A DNA stretch of 64,000 nt from an uncultured Clostridia bacterium (GCA_945863885.1 CAMAZY010000009.1:18926-82925), one strand, 5' to 3'; shown: positions 6,444-15,932, numbered from the stretch's first letter. The notes: a model not told the origin generated them from the letters alone. A program made the numbers and translations.

Positions 6444-8474
6444 TCAGCCGATGACCCCGGCACCGTTGTTGATCAGTTCAAACATCGGCGCAAACACAAG
6501 CGAAACGATTGTCATCAGCTTGATTAAAATGTTGATCGACGGACCCGAGGTATCCTTGAACGGGTCGCCGACCGTATCGCCGACAACGGCCGCCTTGTGC
6601 GCCGGACTGCCTTTTCCGCCGTGGTTTCCGCTTTCGATAAATTTCTTGGCGTTGTCCCAGGCACCGCCTGCGTTGGACATGAAGATGGCAAGCAGAACAC
6701 CCGTAACCAGCGCACCGGCTAAAAGACCGCCCAATGCGTCAACACCCAGCAGTGAGCCGATGAAAATCGGAACAACGACGGCGAGAAGACCGGGTACGAT
6801 CATTTCCCGAAGCGATGCATTCGTCGAAATCGCAACGCAGGATTTATAGTCGGGCTTCGCTTTGCCCTCAAGAAGACCGGGTATGGTTCTGAACTGACGA
6901 CGAACCTCTTCAATCATCTGGTTGGCCGCCTTGCTGACCGACTGCATGGTCAGAGCGGAGAACACGAACGGCAGCATACCGCCGATAAGAAGACCGATAA
7001 CAACGTTGCAGTTTAAGATATCAATCGTTGTAATATTGACCGCTTCTTTATATGAGAAGAACAGCGCAAGAGCCGTTAAAGCCGCTGAACCGATGGCAAA
7101 GCCTTTGCCCATAGCGGCGGTTGTGTTGCCGACGGAGTCAAGCTTGTCGGTGATTTTCCGGACGGATTTATCAAGGCCTGCCATTTCGGCGATTCCGCCT
7201 GCGTTATCGGCAATCGGGCCATAGGCGTCAACGGCAACCGTGATGCCCGTTGTCGAAAGCATACCGACGGCGGCAAGAGCGATTCCGTAAATTCCGCCGC
7301 CCTCTCCGCATTTGTTGCCGAAATAGAAAGCGACAAAAACGCCGATGCAGATAAAGACGATGGTGACCGCCGTGGACTGGAAGCCGACGGCGATACCCGA
7401 AATGATATTGGTCGCCGTTCCCGTTTCAGATTGCTTGGCAATCTTTTTAACCGGATGGTAGCTGTCCGAGGTATAGACTTCGGTAAAATAGCCGATCAGC
7501 GAACCGACGGCAAGACCGGCGATAATCGTTGCCGCAAAATGGAACGAGCCAAAGAAAACCTTGCTCAGTACGACCGCACCGATGAGTACCAATACGCTTG
7601 CTATGTAAGTGCCGATTTTTAAGGATTTTGACGGATTCTTTTCGCCCCGAACAAAAATACTGCCGAAAATCGAAGCCAAAAGACCCACAGCCGCAACGGC
7701 AAGCGGATAAAGCGCACCGAACAGCACCTTGTCGGGCATGGCTGTCTTGCAAAACAGCAGACCCAAGGTGATAGCGGAAATGATAGCGCCGCTGTAGCTT
7801 TCGAAAAGATCGGCACCCATACCGGCAACATCGCCTACGTTGTCGCCGACATTGTCCGCAATAACGGCAGGGTTTCTCGGGTCGTCCTCGGGAATGCCGG
7901 CTTCTACCTTACCGACAAGGTCAGCGCCGACATCGGCCGCTTTTGTATAAATACCGCCGCCGACACGGGCGAACAGAGCAATTGACGAGGCACCGAGACC
8001 GAAGCCGAAAAGAATATCGGCGTTCTTGGTGATTGCGTAGACAACGGAAATTCCGAGAAGACCGAAGCCGGCAACGCAAAGACCCATAACCGAACCGCCC
8101 GAAAAAGCAACGGAAAGCGCCTTGCCCATACCTTTATCACGGGCCGCTTCTGCGGTTCTGACGTTAGCAAGCGTCGCAACGCTCATGCCGCAGTAACCGG
8201 CGGCAACGGAAAACGCCGCACCGATCAGGAAACAGACCGCTTCCGCCCAGTTTCCGATCAAAACACCGATGGCGAGAAAAACAACCGCAACGAACATGAT
8301 AATGATGCGGTATTCCGAATACAGGAACGCCGTTGCACCGTCGTGGATCGAGCCGGCAAGCTCCTGCATCCGTTCATTCCCCGGGCTTTGTTTTTTTACC
8401 CTGAAAGCAAGAAGCAGGGCGACAAAAAGCCCGATGACGCTGACAAGAGGAATAAAGTATACAATTTTTTCCAT
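6444..8474 (-). CDS. hppA: Membrane-bound cation-translocating pyrophosphatase, K+-dependent type
   Basis: A 676-residue integral membrane pump that hydrolyses pyrophosphate and drives H+ and/or Na+ across the membrane. The ATG at 8474 has AAGGAG six bases upstream; the longer frame lies in the leader. The pyrophosphate-binding motifs are present: [18 protein letters not shown] (about 180) and the [19 protein letters not shown] acidic cluster. In the [10 protein letters not shown] segment the position that is Lys in K+-independent enzymes is Ala, which fits the K+-dependent class. Whether Na+ or H+ is pumped cannot be told reliably here. The gene is monocistronic, with its own promoter, a structured leader and a terminator. 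Confidence 0.96.
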   Translation of the reverse strand: MEKIVYFIPLVSVIGLFVALLLAFRVKKQSPGNERMQELAGSIHDGATAFLYSEYRIIIMFVAVVFLAIGVLIGNWAEAVCFLIGAAFSVAAGYCGMSVATLANVRTAEAARDKGMGKALSVAFSGGSVMGLCVAGFGLLGISVVYAITKNADILFGFGLGASSIALFARVGGGIYTKAADVGADLVGKVEAGIPEDDPRNPAVIADNVGDNVGDVAGMGADLFESYSGAIISAITLGLLFCKTAMPDKVLFGALYPLAVAAVGLLASIFGSIFVRGEKNPSKSLKIGTYIASVLVLIGAVVLSKVFFGSFHFAATIIAGLAVGSLIGYFTEVYTSDSYHPVKKIAKQSETGTATNIISGIAVGFQSTAVTIVFICIGVFVAFYFGNKCGEGGGIYGIALAAVGMLSTTGITVAVDAYGPIADNAGGIAEMAGLDKSVRKITDKLDSVGNTTAAMGKGFAIGSAALTALALFFSYKEAVNITTIDILNCNVVIGLLIGGMLPFVFSALTMQSVSKAANQMIEEVRRQFRTIPGLLEGKAKPDYKSCVAISTNASLREMIVPGLLAVVVPIFIGSLLGVDALGGLLAGALVTGVLLAIFMSNAGGAWDNAKKFIESGNHGGKGSPAHKAAVVGDTVGDPFKDTSGPSINILIKLMTIVSLVFAPMFELINNGAGVIG

Positions 8475-8555
8475 ACTTATCTCCTTTCCATGAAACAAAA
8501 AGCGGCGAAAAGCCGCCACATCGTAACGAGAACGGAGCAAAGACCCGTTCTTATT
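8475..8555 (-). promoter_or_regulatory. Structured hppA leader with terminator-like hairpin
   Basis: The minus-strand leader (start near 8554) holds a hairpin GAACGG..CCGTTC (8550-8530 region), then GGCGGC-TTTT-CGCCGC followed by a T run, ending about 20 bases before the hppA ribosome site. It looks like an attenuator. No known riboswitch class was recognised. Confidence 0.5.
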
Positions 8556-8560
8556 GTTCA

Positions 8561-8589
8561 ATAATATACCGAAAATGGTCTATTGTCAA
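8561..8589 (-). promoter_or_regulatory. hppA promoter
   Basis: On the minus strand TTGACA (8589-8584), 17 bp, TATTAT (8566-8561). Confidence 0.7.
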
Positions 8590-8702
8590 CAGAAAGCGTG
8601 TATTTTGCATAGTTTTTATAAATTGTTTCATGATTTTTTATATGCTTTGCTAAAATTTTGTCACAATTCAACGGGAGCCAACCGATTGGCGGCGCTAACC
8701 GA

Positions 8703-8736
8703 TACAAAAAAATGCCGCTCTTTTGAAAGCGGCATT
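8703..8736 (-). terminator. Terminator of rfbB
   Basis: AATGCCGCT / AGCGGCATT stem with a run of seven T on the minus strand, 14 bases past the rfbB stop. Confidence 0.85.
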
Positions 8737-8749
8737 ACAAGGGCATATA

Positions 8750-9772
8750 TTATCTGTTTTTGTACATTTTTTCGTAGTACTCGGTGTACTCGCCGCTTTT
8801 GATCTTTTCCCACCAGCTGCGGTTTTCAAGATACCACCGGACGGTTTTTTCGATTCCGGTGTCAAAGTCGGTTTCGGGGAACCAGCCAAGCTCGTTTTTG
8901 ATTTTCGTCGGGTCGATGGCGTACCGTCTGTCGTGGCCGGGTCTGTCCTTGACGAACTTTATGAGGCTTTCGGGCTTTTCAAGCTTTCTAAGAACGGTCT
9001 TGACAACCTCAAGGTTTGTTTTTTCGTTGTGGCCGCCGATGTTGTATATTTCGCCGATTTTGCCGTTTTCAACGATTTGGTCGATCGCCTTGCAGTGATC
9101 TTCGACATACAGCCAGTCCCGGATGTTTGACCCGTCACCGTAAACGGGCAGTTCCTTATCGGTTAGCGCATTGGTAATCATCAGCGGAATCAGCTTTTCG
9201 GGAAAGTGGTACGGTCCGTAGTTATTCGAACAGCGGCTGATTGTCACCGCCGAGCCGTAGGTTCTGTGGTAAGCCGTGACAAGAAGATCCGCCGAAGCCT
9301 TGCTCGCAGAGTAGGGGGAGGACGTGTGGATCGGTGTACTTTCCGTAAAGAAAAGGTCGGGTCTGTCAAGCGGTAAATCGCCGTAAACCTCGTCGGTCGA
9401 AACCTGATGAAAGCGGATATTGCCGTATTTCCGGCAGGCATCGAGCAAAACCTGTGTCCCTAAGATGTTCGTTTTCAAAAAGATCTCCGGCTCGTCGATC
9501 GAACGGTCAACGTGCGACTCGGCGGCAAAGTTGATAACGGTATCGAAGTGCTCTTCTTCGAAAAGCGCAAAAACGGCCTTGCGGTCGGTGATGTCGCCTT
9601 TGACAAAACGGAAGTCCGGATTTTTCATCGCCTCTTCAAGCGTTTCGAGATTTCCGGCGTAGGTCAGCTTGTCAAGACAGACGATTCTTGTGCCCGGGTG
9701 CTCTTTGAGCATATAGTAAACGAAGTTGGAACCGATGAAGCCGGCGCCGCCGGTAACAAGACAGGTTTTCAT
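8750..9772 (-). CDS. rfbB: dTDP-glucose 4,6-dehydratase
   Basis: A 340-residue short-chain dehydrogenase of the extended type, converting dTDP-glucose to the 4-keto-6-deoxy sugar for rhamnose and related cell-surface sugars. It shows the NAD-binding VTGGAGFIGSNF at residues 5-16, DKLTYAGN, the HVDRSI region, the STDEVYGDL motif, the catalytic YSASKAS and NNYGPYHFPEKLIPL, all diagnostic for RfbB/RmlB. ATG at 9772 follows AAAGGAG; the upstream frame has no ribosome site. The other rml genes are not adjacent, so the pathway must be completed elsewhere. The nearby galU at 51.3 kb may supply related nucleotide sugars. Confidence 0.95.
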   Translation of the reverse strand: MKTCLVTGGAGFIGSNFVYYMLKEHPGTRIVCLDKLTYAGNLETLEEAMKNPDFRFVKGDITDRKAVFALFEEEHFDTVINFAAESHVDRSIDEPEIFLKTNILGTQVLLDACRKYGNIRFHQVSTDEVYGDLPLDRPDLFFTESTPIHTSSPYSASKASADLLVTAYHRTYGSAVTISRCSNNYGPYHFPEKLIPLMITNALTDKELPVYGDGSNIRDWLYVEDHCKAIDQIVENGKIGEIYNIGGHNEKTNLEVVKTVLRKLEKPESLIKFVKDRPGHDRRYAIDPTKIKNELGWFPETDFDTGIEKTVRWYLENRSWWEKIKSGEYTEYYEKMYKNR

Positions 9773-9843
9773 GTTCGCTTCTCCTTTGAATTTTTTACTA
9801 TTATATAACAAACCCGCCGATTTTACAAGCCGGCGGGGGAATG

Positions 9844-10236
9844 TCATGTTTTCTTTTTAAACTTGCGGTTGCAGAACGGGCAGGTGATTTCGATTTTGCC
9901 CTTGCCCTTCGGCACCCGTAAGGTGTGCTTGCATTCGGGACACTTGAAATACCGGTGCTCTTTATCCTTCGAGTGCTTGTATTTGACGGAAAAGAAGCCG
10001 TAAATGGGAAGCCAGAGCTTCATGAACCGCTCGTTTTCCTTTTGGCGGGCGTCGATATTGGTCGACAACGTCCGGAACAGGACAAAGAGATAGGGGATCA
10101 GACCGATAAGCCTATAAGAATAGTGCCTTGAAAAAAAAGAAAGAATAAAGGTCAGAACGCAGCCGAGGACGATCAGAAAGATATTGAGCGGATCAAGCCC
10201 GTAACGACCCCGCATAAACTCACGCAATCTGTACAT
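9844..10236 (-). CDS. Two-TM protein with C-terminal zinc ribbon, unknown function
   Basis: About 130 residues. Two membrane segments (LNIFLIVLGCVLTFILSFF and LIGLIPYLFVLFRTL) are followed by a basic linker and a four-cysteine zinc ribbon, CPECKHTL..CPFCNRKFKKK, at the C-terminus. Start is uncertain: the ATG at 10236 has GGAAG about 13 bases upstream, while an ATG at 10260 lacks a ribosome site. Such small ribbon-plus-membrane proteins are frequent in Clostridia and uncharacterised. It lies 71 bases upstream of rfbB on the same strand and may be co-transcribed. Confidence 0.7.
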   Translation of the reverse strand: MYRLREFMRGRYGLDPLNIFLIVLGCVLTFILSFFSRHYSYRLIGLIPYLFVLFRTLSTNIDARQKENERFMKLWLPIYGFFSVKYKHSKDKEHRYFKCPECKHTLRVPKGKGKIEITCPFCNRKFKKKT

Positions 10237-10347
10237 AATTGCAATGACGCTTCCTTTCATTTTGGTGATAATAACGACAATTATAAATAGCCTACTTTAA
10301 TCATAAATAAATTGATACCGTGACTTGGCAAAATTTCCGGAAAAATA

Positions 10348-10376
10348 TTGATTTTATCGACACGGCGGTTTATAAT
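10348..10376 (+). promoter_or_regulatory. Promoter of the PTS-EIIC-like gene
   Basis: TTGATT (10348-10353), 17 bp, TATAAT (10371-10376). Confidence 0.65.
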
Positions 10377-10470
10377 GTTAAAAATTTCGGACTGCCGGCG
10401 GCGTTGCCGGAAGGCTTACCGGAATAAAAGGATTACCGGTTTCGTTGCGAAGCCGAGAGGAGAGTCAAAA

Positions 10471-11490
10471 ATGAAAACCGTAAAAAAATACCTCAAACGT
10501 TACTTTGTCGATGCGATGAGTGCGATGGCGCTCGGTCTTTTTTCTTCGCTGATTGTCGGCCTTATCATCAGCCAGATCGCCAAAATTCCGCATCTTGATT
10601 TTCTTGCCCCGATGACGGAGGTGTTAGCCGCTTCGTCCCCCGTTGTCGGCGCCGCCATCGGTGCGGCCATCGCCCACGGACTCGGCGCAAAGCCGCTTGT
10701 TATTTTCTCGTGTATCGCCGTCGGTGCGTACGGCTACGCCGCCGGAGGTGCAGGTCCGGTCGGTGCTTTCGCCGCCGCCGTTGTGGCCAATGAGATCGGC
10801 TCGCTTGTTGCCGGAAAGACAAAGGTTGATATCGTCATCACCCCGATTGTGACGATCGTTTCCGGCGGCCTTATTGCGATGCTTGCCGGTCCGTATCTTT
10901 CGCAGTTCATGACGTGGCTCGGCTCGGTTATCAACGCCGCAACCCAGCTTCATCCGTTCCCGATGGGTATCACCGTTTCCGTACTTGTCGGTCTGATTCT
11001 GACCGCTCCGATAAGCTCCGCCGCCCTTTGTATCATGCTCGGAATCGACGGAATCGCCGCCGGTGCGGCCGCTGTCGGCTGTGCGGCGCAGATGATCGGC
11101 TTCGCCGTTACAAGCTATAAGGAAAACGGAGTCGGCGGACTTCTTTCTCAGGGACTTGGCACGAGTATGCTTCAGTTCGGCAACATCATGCGCCATCCGC
11201 AGATTGCGCTTGCTCCGACGCTTGCCGCCGCCGTGCTCGGCCCGATTTCCACCTGTGTGCTCAAAATGACGAATACGGCAACCGGTGCCGGAATGGGCAC
11301 GAGCGGTCTTGTCGGTCAGTTCGGCGCTTATTCGGCGATGAGCGAAAGCTTCGGCAGTGCAAAAACAATTATCCTGATTGTGGTTATGCATGTTATTGCT
11401 CCGGCTGTGTTATCCTTATTATTCCACTTTATCTTCAAGAAAATCGGTCTTGTAAAAGATGAATACTTAAGGCTTGCAAAACCCGAATAA
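10471..11490 (+). CDS. PTS EIIC-like membrane transporter (PTS_EIIC_2 type)
   Basis: A 339-residue integral membrane protein with about nine hydrophobic segments, rich in Gly and Ala. The sequence from YFVDAMSAMALGLFSSLIVG through LAPMTEVLAASSPVVGAAIG and ending in HFIFKKIGLVKDEYLRLA matches the stand-alone EIIC_2 family, whose members lack linked EIIA/EIIB domains. Start is ATG at 10471, with AGGAG eight bases before. The substrate is unknown, and phosphotransfer cannot be assumed because no PTS phosphocarrier genes are nearby; it may act as a secondary transporter or regulator. Confidence 0.8.
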   Translation: MKTVKKYLKRYFVDAMSAMALGLFSSLIVGLIISQIAKIPHLDFLAPMTEVLAASSPVVGAAIGAAIAHGLGAKPLVIFSCIAVGAYGYAAGGAGPVGAFAAAVVANEIGSLVAGKTKVDIVITPIVTIVSGGLIAMLAGPYLSQFMTWLGSVINAATQLHPFPMGITVSVLVGLILTAPISSAALCIMLGIDGIAAGAAAVGCAAQMIGFAVTSYKENGVGGLLSQGLGTSMLQFGNIMRHPQIALAPTLAAAVLGPISTCVLKMTNTATGAGMGTSGLVGQFGAYSAMSESFGSAKTIILIVVMHVIAPAVLSLLFHFIFKKIGLVKDEYLRLAKPE

Positions 11491-11501
11491 TGCTGTATAA
11501 T
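11474..11501 (+). promoter_or_regulatory. Putative promoter ahead of the HAD gene
   Basis: TTGCAA (11474-11479), 16 bp, TATAAT (11496-11501), overlapping the end of the transporter gene. It would transcribe the intergenic repeat and the HAD phosphatase gene. Confidence 0.45.
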
Positions 11502-11512
11502 ATAGAGGCAAC

Positions 11513-11690
11513 CTCTAAAAACATCCCGACATTCGTCATAATGCCCAACTAATGCCGTCTTTGTCGCCCCAAATCCTTGAAATACACAAAGTATGTCTAC
11601 GGATTTTTGCCTAAAATCCGACATCATTTGTGCATTATGCCAAACGCCGTGCGTTTTTGAGTTTGCCTATATAATTTGCCTATATAAATA
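11513..11690. repeat. Dispersed intergenic repeat (ACATCCCGxxATTCGTC type), long copy
   Basis: The left part (from CTAAAAACATCCCG through ATGCCCAACTAATGCCG) and the right part (CCGTGCGTTTTTGAG..TTGCCTATATA) match a shorter copy at about 43785-43870, where about 80 internal bases are absent. This copy has an internal hairpin (CGGATTTT / AAAATCCG) and inverted CATAATGC / GCATTATG arms. It fills most of the gap before the HAD gene; no ORF is supported. Confidence 0.65.
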
Positions 11691-11723
11691 GAAAGGAAGC
11701 GGACGGTTCCGCCGGTGACGGAT

Positions 11724-12296
11724 ATGAATGCCTACGATTTTGACGAAACGATTTATGACGGGGAAAGCTCGGTGCAGTTCATTTTAGCTTATTTAAAAAA
11801 CGACCCGAAGATCGTCAGCTTTCTTCCCGCCGTCGTGAAGGTCATGCATAAGTACAACAGAGGTCAGATCACACTTGAGGATTTTTCGACGAAATACGCC
11901 GCACAGCTCAAGGAGTATTTCCGTGACAATGACGTCGACCTGATGAGCCTTGTCAACGACTTCTGGGACAAGCACGAAAAGAACATCAAGCCGTTTTATA
12001 AAAACATTCAGCGGGAGGACGACATCATCATCACCGCTTCGCCGGACTTTATGATGCGTGAAATCTGTGACCGCCTCGGAATCAAAAATCTTGTGGCCTC
12101 TCATTTTGATATCGAGACCGGCGACATCAGAAGAGCCTGCTTCCGGGAGGGCAAGATCGACTGTCTGCGAGAGGATTTTCCCGATGCTGTCATTGACGAT
12201 TTTTATACCGATTCAATGAATGACAGCTTCCTTTTCCCGTTCGCCAAACGGGTGTTCATGGTGAAAGGAAACAAAATCAAAAAAATCAAGGGCTGA
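11724..12296 (+). CDS. HAD-family phosphatase (HAD-IB-like)
   Basis: A 190-residue haloacid dehalogenase-type hydrolase. Motif I is DFDETIYDGES at the N-terminus (nucleophilic Asp and DxD-like second Asp/Glu), motif II IITASPD (about residue 108), and motifs III/IV lie in the region GKIDCLREDFPDAVIDDFYTDSMND. An alpha-helical cap (about 20-95) lies between motifs I and II, as in class C1/IB members such as phosphoserine phosphatase-like enzymes. ATG at 11724 is preferred; a GTG at 11715 is possible. Substrate unknown; cytoplasmic. Confidence 0.85.
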   Translation: MNAYDFDETIYDGESSVQFILAYLKNDPKIVSFLPAVVKVMHKYNRGQITLEDFSTKYAAQLKEYFRDNDVDLMSLVNDFWDKHEKNIKPFYKNIQREDDIIITASPDFMMREICDRLGIKNLVASHFDIETGDIRRACFREGKIDCLREDFPDAVIDDFYTDSMNDSFLFPFAKRVFMVKGNKIKKIKG

Positions 12297-12382
12297 AAAA
12301 CAGCCTGACAAAAACCGCGGCCTGTGTATTGCAGACTGCGGCTTTTGGTTTCCGGGTTCCGGAACGAACCGGATGCGTGTTC

Positions 12383-12598
12383 TCACTTTCCGGTGTTTTC
12401 TTTTGGTTGGTTGATGTCGTAAATGTCTTCGTAGCTTTCCCGTTCTTCCTCTGTCTGCGGTTCAGAGGGGATTAGTCCCGTGCATTCCGTTGCGGACATC
12501 ACGGTAAAGCGGTCATAAAGAAAATCGCTGATGTCGCCGAGGTTGTACGGGTCGTTTTCATCGTTTCGCTTGTTCCGGTGCTTTTTGTTTTGCTCCAA
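12383..12598 (-). CDS. Conserved small acidic protein, unknown function
   Basis: A 71-residue soluble protein with a basic start (EQNKKHRNKR) and an acidic body. The central ISDFLYDRFTVMSATECTG segment followed by LIPSEPQTEEERESYEDIYD appears to be a conserved motif in clostridial hypothetical proteins. It starts at TTG with GGAAGTGA about five bases upstream. No domain or catalytic site is recognised. It lies alone between the HAD gene and the blaR1-like gene. Confidence 0.6.
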   Translation of the reverse strand: MEQNKKHRNKRNDENDPYNLGDISDFLYDRFTVMSATECTGLIPSEPQTEEERESYEDIYDINQPKENTGK

Positions 12599-12695
12599 AA
12601 AATCACTTCCCGATCGGATTTCAGAAGCCGTGGCAAAACGACGGCTTCATTTTTATTGTTCCCGAAAAGAAGCGAAAAACTGCGGAAAATGTTGT

Positions 12696-15527
12696 TTATT
12701 TTAAAATATCGTTTGCGAAAGCGTTCAGCTTTTCGAGTGTTTCTTCGTTCGCAAGATAGCCCACCGAATCGATAACAGCGAGCGGTGTCAACACGTTAAG
12801 CTGTACAGCGGTTCCGTCCTTTTTTGCGATGAAAAAGCTGACCGTCTGTCCGTCCATGGACGAAAAGCTGTTGTCGAACTGAAAAATTTCAAGGTCAGAA
12901 AGAAGCGTTACCGCCCTTTTTACCTGTTCGGCGGAAAGCTCGGCGTCTGCTCCGTCCGGGGACGCACTGACGGTGATTTCTTCGATGTCACTTTCCGTTA
13001 AATCGGCAAACGGCTTTTTCGTATCCGTTTTGGCGGAGAACACCGCACCGTCTTTGATTTCGTTTGCGATTTTGGTGTCGGTCACCTTAACGGGTGACGA
13101 CGATTTTTTATCGAAAACAAGTGTGGCTTCGTCCGTGACTTTGAAAACATACCGGTACTGTCCGTCGTCAGTCTTGCAGATGATTTGACCGTTCTTGCGC
13201 TCGTATTTGCCGTAGCTTAAATAGGAGCTTAACGGGTCAAAGGTGAACGAAAAGCTGTTGTCCTTACGGTTCAGCGTCAGCGTCGGCACGGTTTTTCCGC
13301 TTTCGGCGTCGGTCATGCGGTATTCGGTGCCTGTCCAGACGTTCGTTTCGGCAGGTGAGTTTTGCACAGCCAGCTCATAAACGCCCCGGATATCCTTATC
13401 GGTGATTGATCCGAGAGCGAGATATCGTTCGCCGTCATTTTGCACAAATACATAATAGCTTTCAAACAAGCCTGTGCCGGCTTTCAGATACAGGATCTCC
13501 CGATTATTTTCAAAAAGCTCTCCGACCGTCATATAGTCGCACCACTGTGAAGCATTGACGTACTTTTGAAATTCCTCCTGCGTAACAGCGCTGTCCGACA
13601 GCGTACCGAGAGAAATCCAATGACCGCCGTCTTGTGCGTTTGAATCTTCAATATACGTCAGAAGCTCTCCGTCGCTTGTCAGGAAAACTCTGATATTCGA
13701 CGGAACCAAGGAAGAATAAACGCCCTTTGTCCATGTAACCTCACCGTAATATCCGCCGGCAACTGACGTTGTATTCGTTAGCTTATAAACCGCACGGAAA
13801 GACTTGTCGTCAAACGCAGTCGCAAGATAGAGGTCACCGTTTTTCTGCCTGAGAAGATAATAGTCGGTGTAGGTGGCGGTGTCGGATTTCAGGTGTAATA
13901 TTTCCTCGTTCTCCTCAAAAAGCTGTTCGGGTGTAACAGCGTAGCTCCACTCAAGTGAGGAAGTAAAGGATTTGAACTTTTCAAGTGTCAGATCGCTTTT
14001 TGTCAGCGTTCCCAAGGACGCCCACCGGCTTTCATACGGTTCAAGGGATTCGTCAACATTCGTCAGCAGCTCTCCGTCGTCCGTAATCCAATACTGCATC
14101 CCCGTTGCGGCAAGAGAGGAAAAATAGCCGTTTTCCCAGATCGCTTCCGACGCAATATAGGTCGTGTTCTGTGCTTTGGACGGCATATCGTCCGTAAGTC
14201 CGAAGCTGAGAGATACCTTGTATTCCTTTTCGTCCCCGTCTATGGTAAACGGAATTGAAAACGTATATCTGCCCTTTTCGCTCAGGTCATAGCCTTCCAG
14301 CGTATAGGTATGGTCACATTCTTCCCCGGGCTTGACCGCATATCCGATGGTATGGAAAATCCGATCACCTTGCGCAATACTTTTTTCGCTGTCATCTTTT
14401 GTAAGATAGAACTGCTCGCCGAAAAGAAGCTCCTTGTCTGTTCCGTTTTTGAGTCTGACCGCAAAATACGGCGATTCGCTTCTGACGGACGCTTCTATGA
14501 GTGTCAGGGTCACATCTCCGTCATAGTCGGTTTGGCTTTCATAAACGGTCACGCTGTCAAAATCAGACGAGCCGACCGTATCTTCGTCCTTTTTCGGATT
14601 CGTCAAAAAGCATACCGACGTAATGATGATTGCCGCAACCGTGATGATAATTACCCAGAATGCGGGCTTTTTGTAATTCATCACGCCCTTGATTCTCGTC
14701 TTGACGCCGACCTCGCCGAACGCTAAGGGGCAGGCGGCGATGCTCTTTCTTTTTACGGCGCAGTCAAGAAGCGACTTTGCGTAAACCTTGCGGCTGTCCT
14801 CGGAAAGATCTCTGATTACCTTTTCGTCGCACGCAAGCTCGATATCCCGGCACAACAGCACATACGAAACCAACACAAGGGGATTGAACCAATACACCGC
14901 AAGAAGCAGGAACGCAAGGGGCTTGATGATATGGTCTTTTCTTTTAATATGCGCCGTTTCGTGCGCAATCACGTTTTCACGGTCAGTATCCGAAAGTGAA
15001 AACGGAAGATAGATTTTCGGTCTATAAAAGCCTAAAATAAACGGAGACTCCGCCTTTTCGCTTTGGAAGATATTGCCGGACAGCAAGACGGCGTCCGCCA
15101 TTTTTCTTTTCAGTCTTACATAGGAGATCAGTCCGTATAAACAAACGGCAAGCACACCGACGATCCACACCCATGCGCCGACCTCGGTCAGTACCTGCAT
15201 GGGGCGTACGCTTTGTTCGGTCGCCGGGGCAAAGGTTCCCGATAAGACCGGGTTGACAACAGAATTGACAGTCGCAAAACCGCTTGCAATCTGTGGAGCA
15301 GGGGAGGACACAATCTCCGGCGGCACGGTTTCGGCGGACGGAATCAGGCTCAGCACGCTTTCAAGCGAAACCGGACACACGAGCCGCAGACCGACCAAAG
15401 CCCACAGCGCACAAATCAGCTTTTTCGGCGCTTTCTTGCGGAATATCAGCCGAAGAAGCACGACCGCCGCTATGACATAGCTTGCCGTTATGCTGAGGTT
15501 CAGGATTTTTAAAAACAGTGCGGACAT
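12696..15527 (-). CDS. BlaR1/MecR1-like M56 metalloprotease receptor with novel ectodomain
   Basis: A 943-residue membrane protein. Residues 1-310 form a BlaR1-type module: membrane helices, then the gluzincin site HETAH at 189-193 with a second metal ligand in the ELACDEKVI stretch, and a closing helix KPAFWVIIITVAAIIITSV. The long outside part lacks a penicillin-binding domain (no SxxK/SxN/KTG set was seen). It contains instead an Ig-like domain (about 310-445), two tandem repeats of about 120 residues (each with a 'YF/YSSL..DGELLT..W.SLGTL' core), a short beta domain and a final alpha/beta domain. The ATG overlaps the blaI stop (TAAATG). On signal binding the protease probably inactivates the BlaI-like repressor; the ligand is unknown. 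Confidence 0.85.
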   Translation of the reverse strand: MSALFLKILNLSITASYVIAAVVLLRLIFRKKAPKKLICALWALVGLRLVCPVSLESVLSLIPSAETVPPEIVSSPAPQIASGFATVNSVVNPVLSGTFAPATEQSVRPMQVLTEVGAWVWIVGVLAVCLYGLISYVRLKRKMADAVLLSGNIFQSEKAESPFILGFYRPKIYLPFSLSDTDRENVIAHETAHIKRKDHIIKPLAFLLLAVYWFNPLVLVSYVLLCRDIELACDEKVIRDLSEDSRKVYAKSLLDCAVKRKSIAACPLAFGEVGVKTRIKGVMNYKKPAFWVIIITVAAIIITSVCFLTNPKKDEDTVGSSDFDSVTVYESQTDYDGDVTLTLIEASVRSESPYFAVRLKNGTDKELLFGEQFYLTKDDSEKSIAQGDRIFHTIGYAVKPGEECDHTYTLEGYDLSEKGRYTFSIPFTIDGDEKEYKVSLSFGLTDDMPSKAQNTTYIASEAIWENGYFSSLAATGMQYWITDDGELLTNVDESLEPYESRWASLGTLTKSDLTLEKFKSFTSSLEWSYAVTPEQLFEENEEILHLKSDTATYTDYYLLRQKNGDLYLATAFDDKSFRAVYKLTNTTSVAGGYYGEVTWTKGVYSSLVPSNIRVFLTSDGELLTYIEDSNAQDGGHWISLGTLSDSAVTQEEFQKYVNASQWCDYMTVGELFENNREILYLKAGTGLFESYYVFVQNDGERYLALGSITDKDIRGVYELAVQNSPAETNVWTGTEYRMTDAESGKTVPTLTLNRKDNSFSFTFDPLSSYLSYGKYERKNGQIICKTDDGQYRYVFKVTDEATLVFDKKSSSPVKVTDTKIANEIKDGAVFSAKTDTKKPFADLTESDIEEITVSASPDGADAELSAEQVKRAVTLLSDLEIFQFDNSFSSMDGQTVSFFIAKKDGTAVQLNVLTPLAVIDSVGYLANEETLEKLNAFANDILK

Positions 15528-15887
15528 TTATTGGCCCCCTTTTTCGATGATTCGTTCAATCTCTTCGATTTCCTCCCGGGAAAGCTTCTGACGCTTGGCA
15601 AAGGCGGCGATAAAAGCCGGAAGCGAGCCTTCGAACTTCTTTTCGACAAGCTCGTCGATTTCGGCTCTCTGCGCTTCGTCCTTGGAGACGAGCGAGGTGA
15701 CGACTGCGTTTTCGTTTTTCACGACGCCCCGGTCGGAAAGCCGCTTGATGACGGTGTAGGTCGTCGTTTTTGACCAGCCGAGTTTTTCTTTGCAAAGCTC
15801 GGAAAGAGCCCGGCTTGAAATCGGCTCGTTTTCCCAAAGAATCAGACAGAAACGGTATTCACTTTCAAAAATTTTCGGTGTTGGCAT
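15528..15887 (-). CDS. blaI: BlaI/MecI/CopY-family repressor
   Basis: A 119-residue winged-helix repressor with FESEYRFCLILWENEPIS, then SKTTTYTVIKRLSDRGVVKNE (recognition helix and wing), and a C-terminal dimerisation region with the scissile-type segment followed by LSREEIEEIERII. ATG at 15887 follows GGAG by eight bases. It is immediately followed by the membrane protease gene, as in bla and mec loci. Two palindromes in its promoter are likely operators, so the operon is autoregulated. No beta-lactamase or PBP gene is adjacent, so the controlled target may be elsewhere or only this operon. Confidence 0.92.
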   Translation of the reverse strand: MPTPKIFESEYRFCLILWENEPISSRALSELCKEKLGWSKTTTYTVIKRLSDRGVVKNENAVVTSLVSKDEAQRAEIDELVEKKFEGSLPAFIAAFAKRQKLSREEIEEIERIIEKGGQ

Positions 15888-15911
15888 GATAATCACTCCG
15901 TTACAGTTATT

Positions 15912-15923
15912 CTAATGCATTAG
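15912..15923. promoter_or_regulatory. BlaI-type operator 1
   Basis: Perfect 12-bp palindrome CTAATGCATTAG, 25 bases upstream of the blaI start on the transcribed side. Confidence 0.65.
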
Positions 15924-15932
15924 TATGAACTT

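Noticed and set aside
10624..11391. 255-codon open frame on the minus strand
   Set aside because: Antisense to the PTS-EIIC-like gene; composition (Arg/His/Gly rich) is typical of a shadow.
12696..15887. Beta-lactam resistance locus
   Set aside because: The regulator pair is BlaI-BlaR1-like, but no beta-lactamase or PBP2a gene and no penicillin-binding sensor domain are present.
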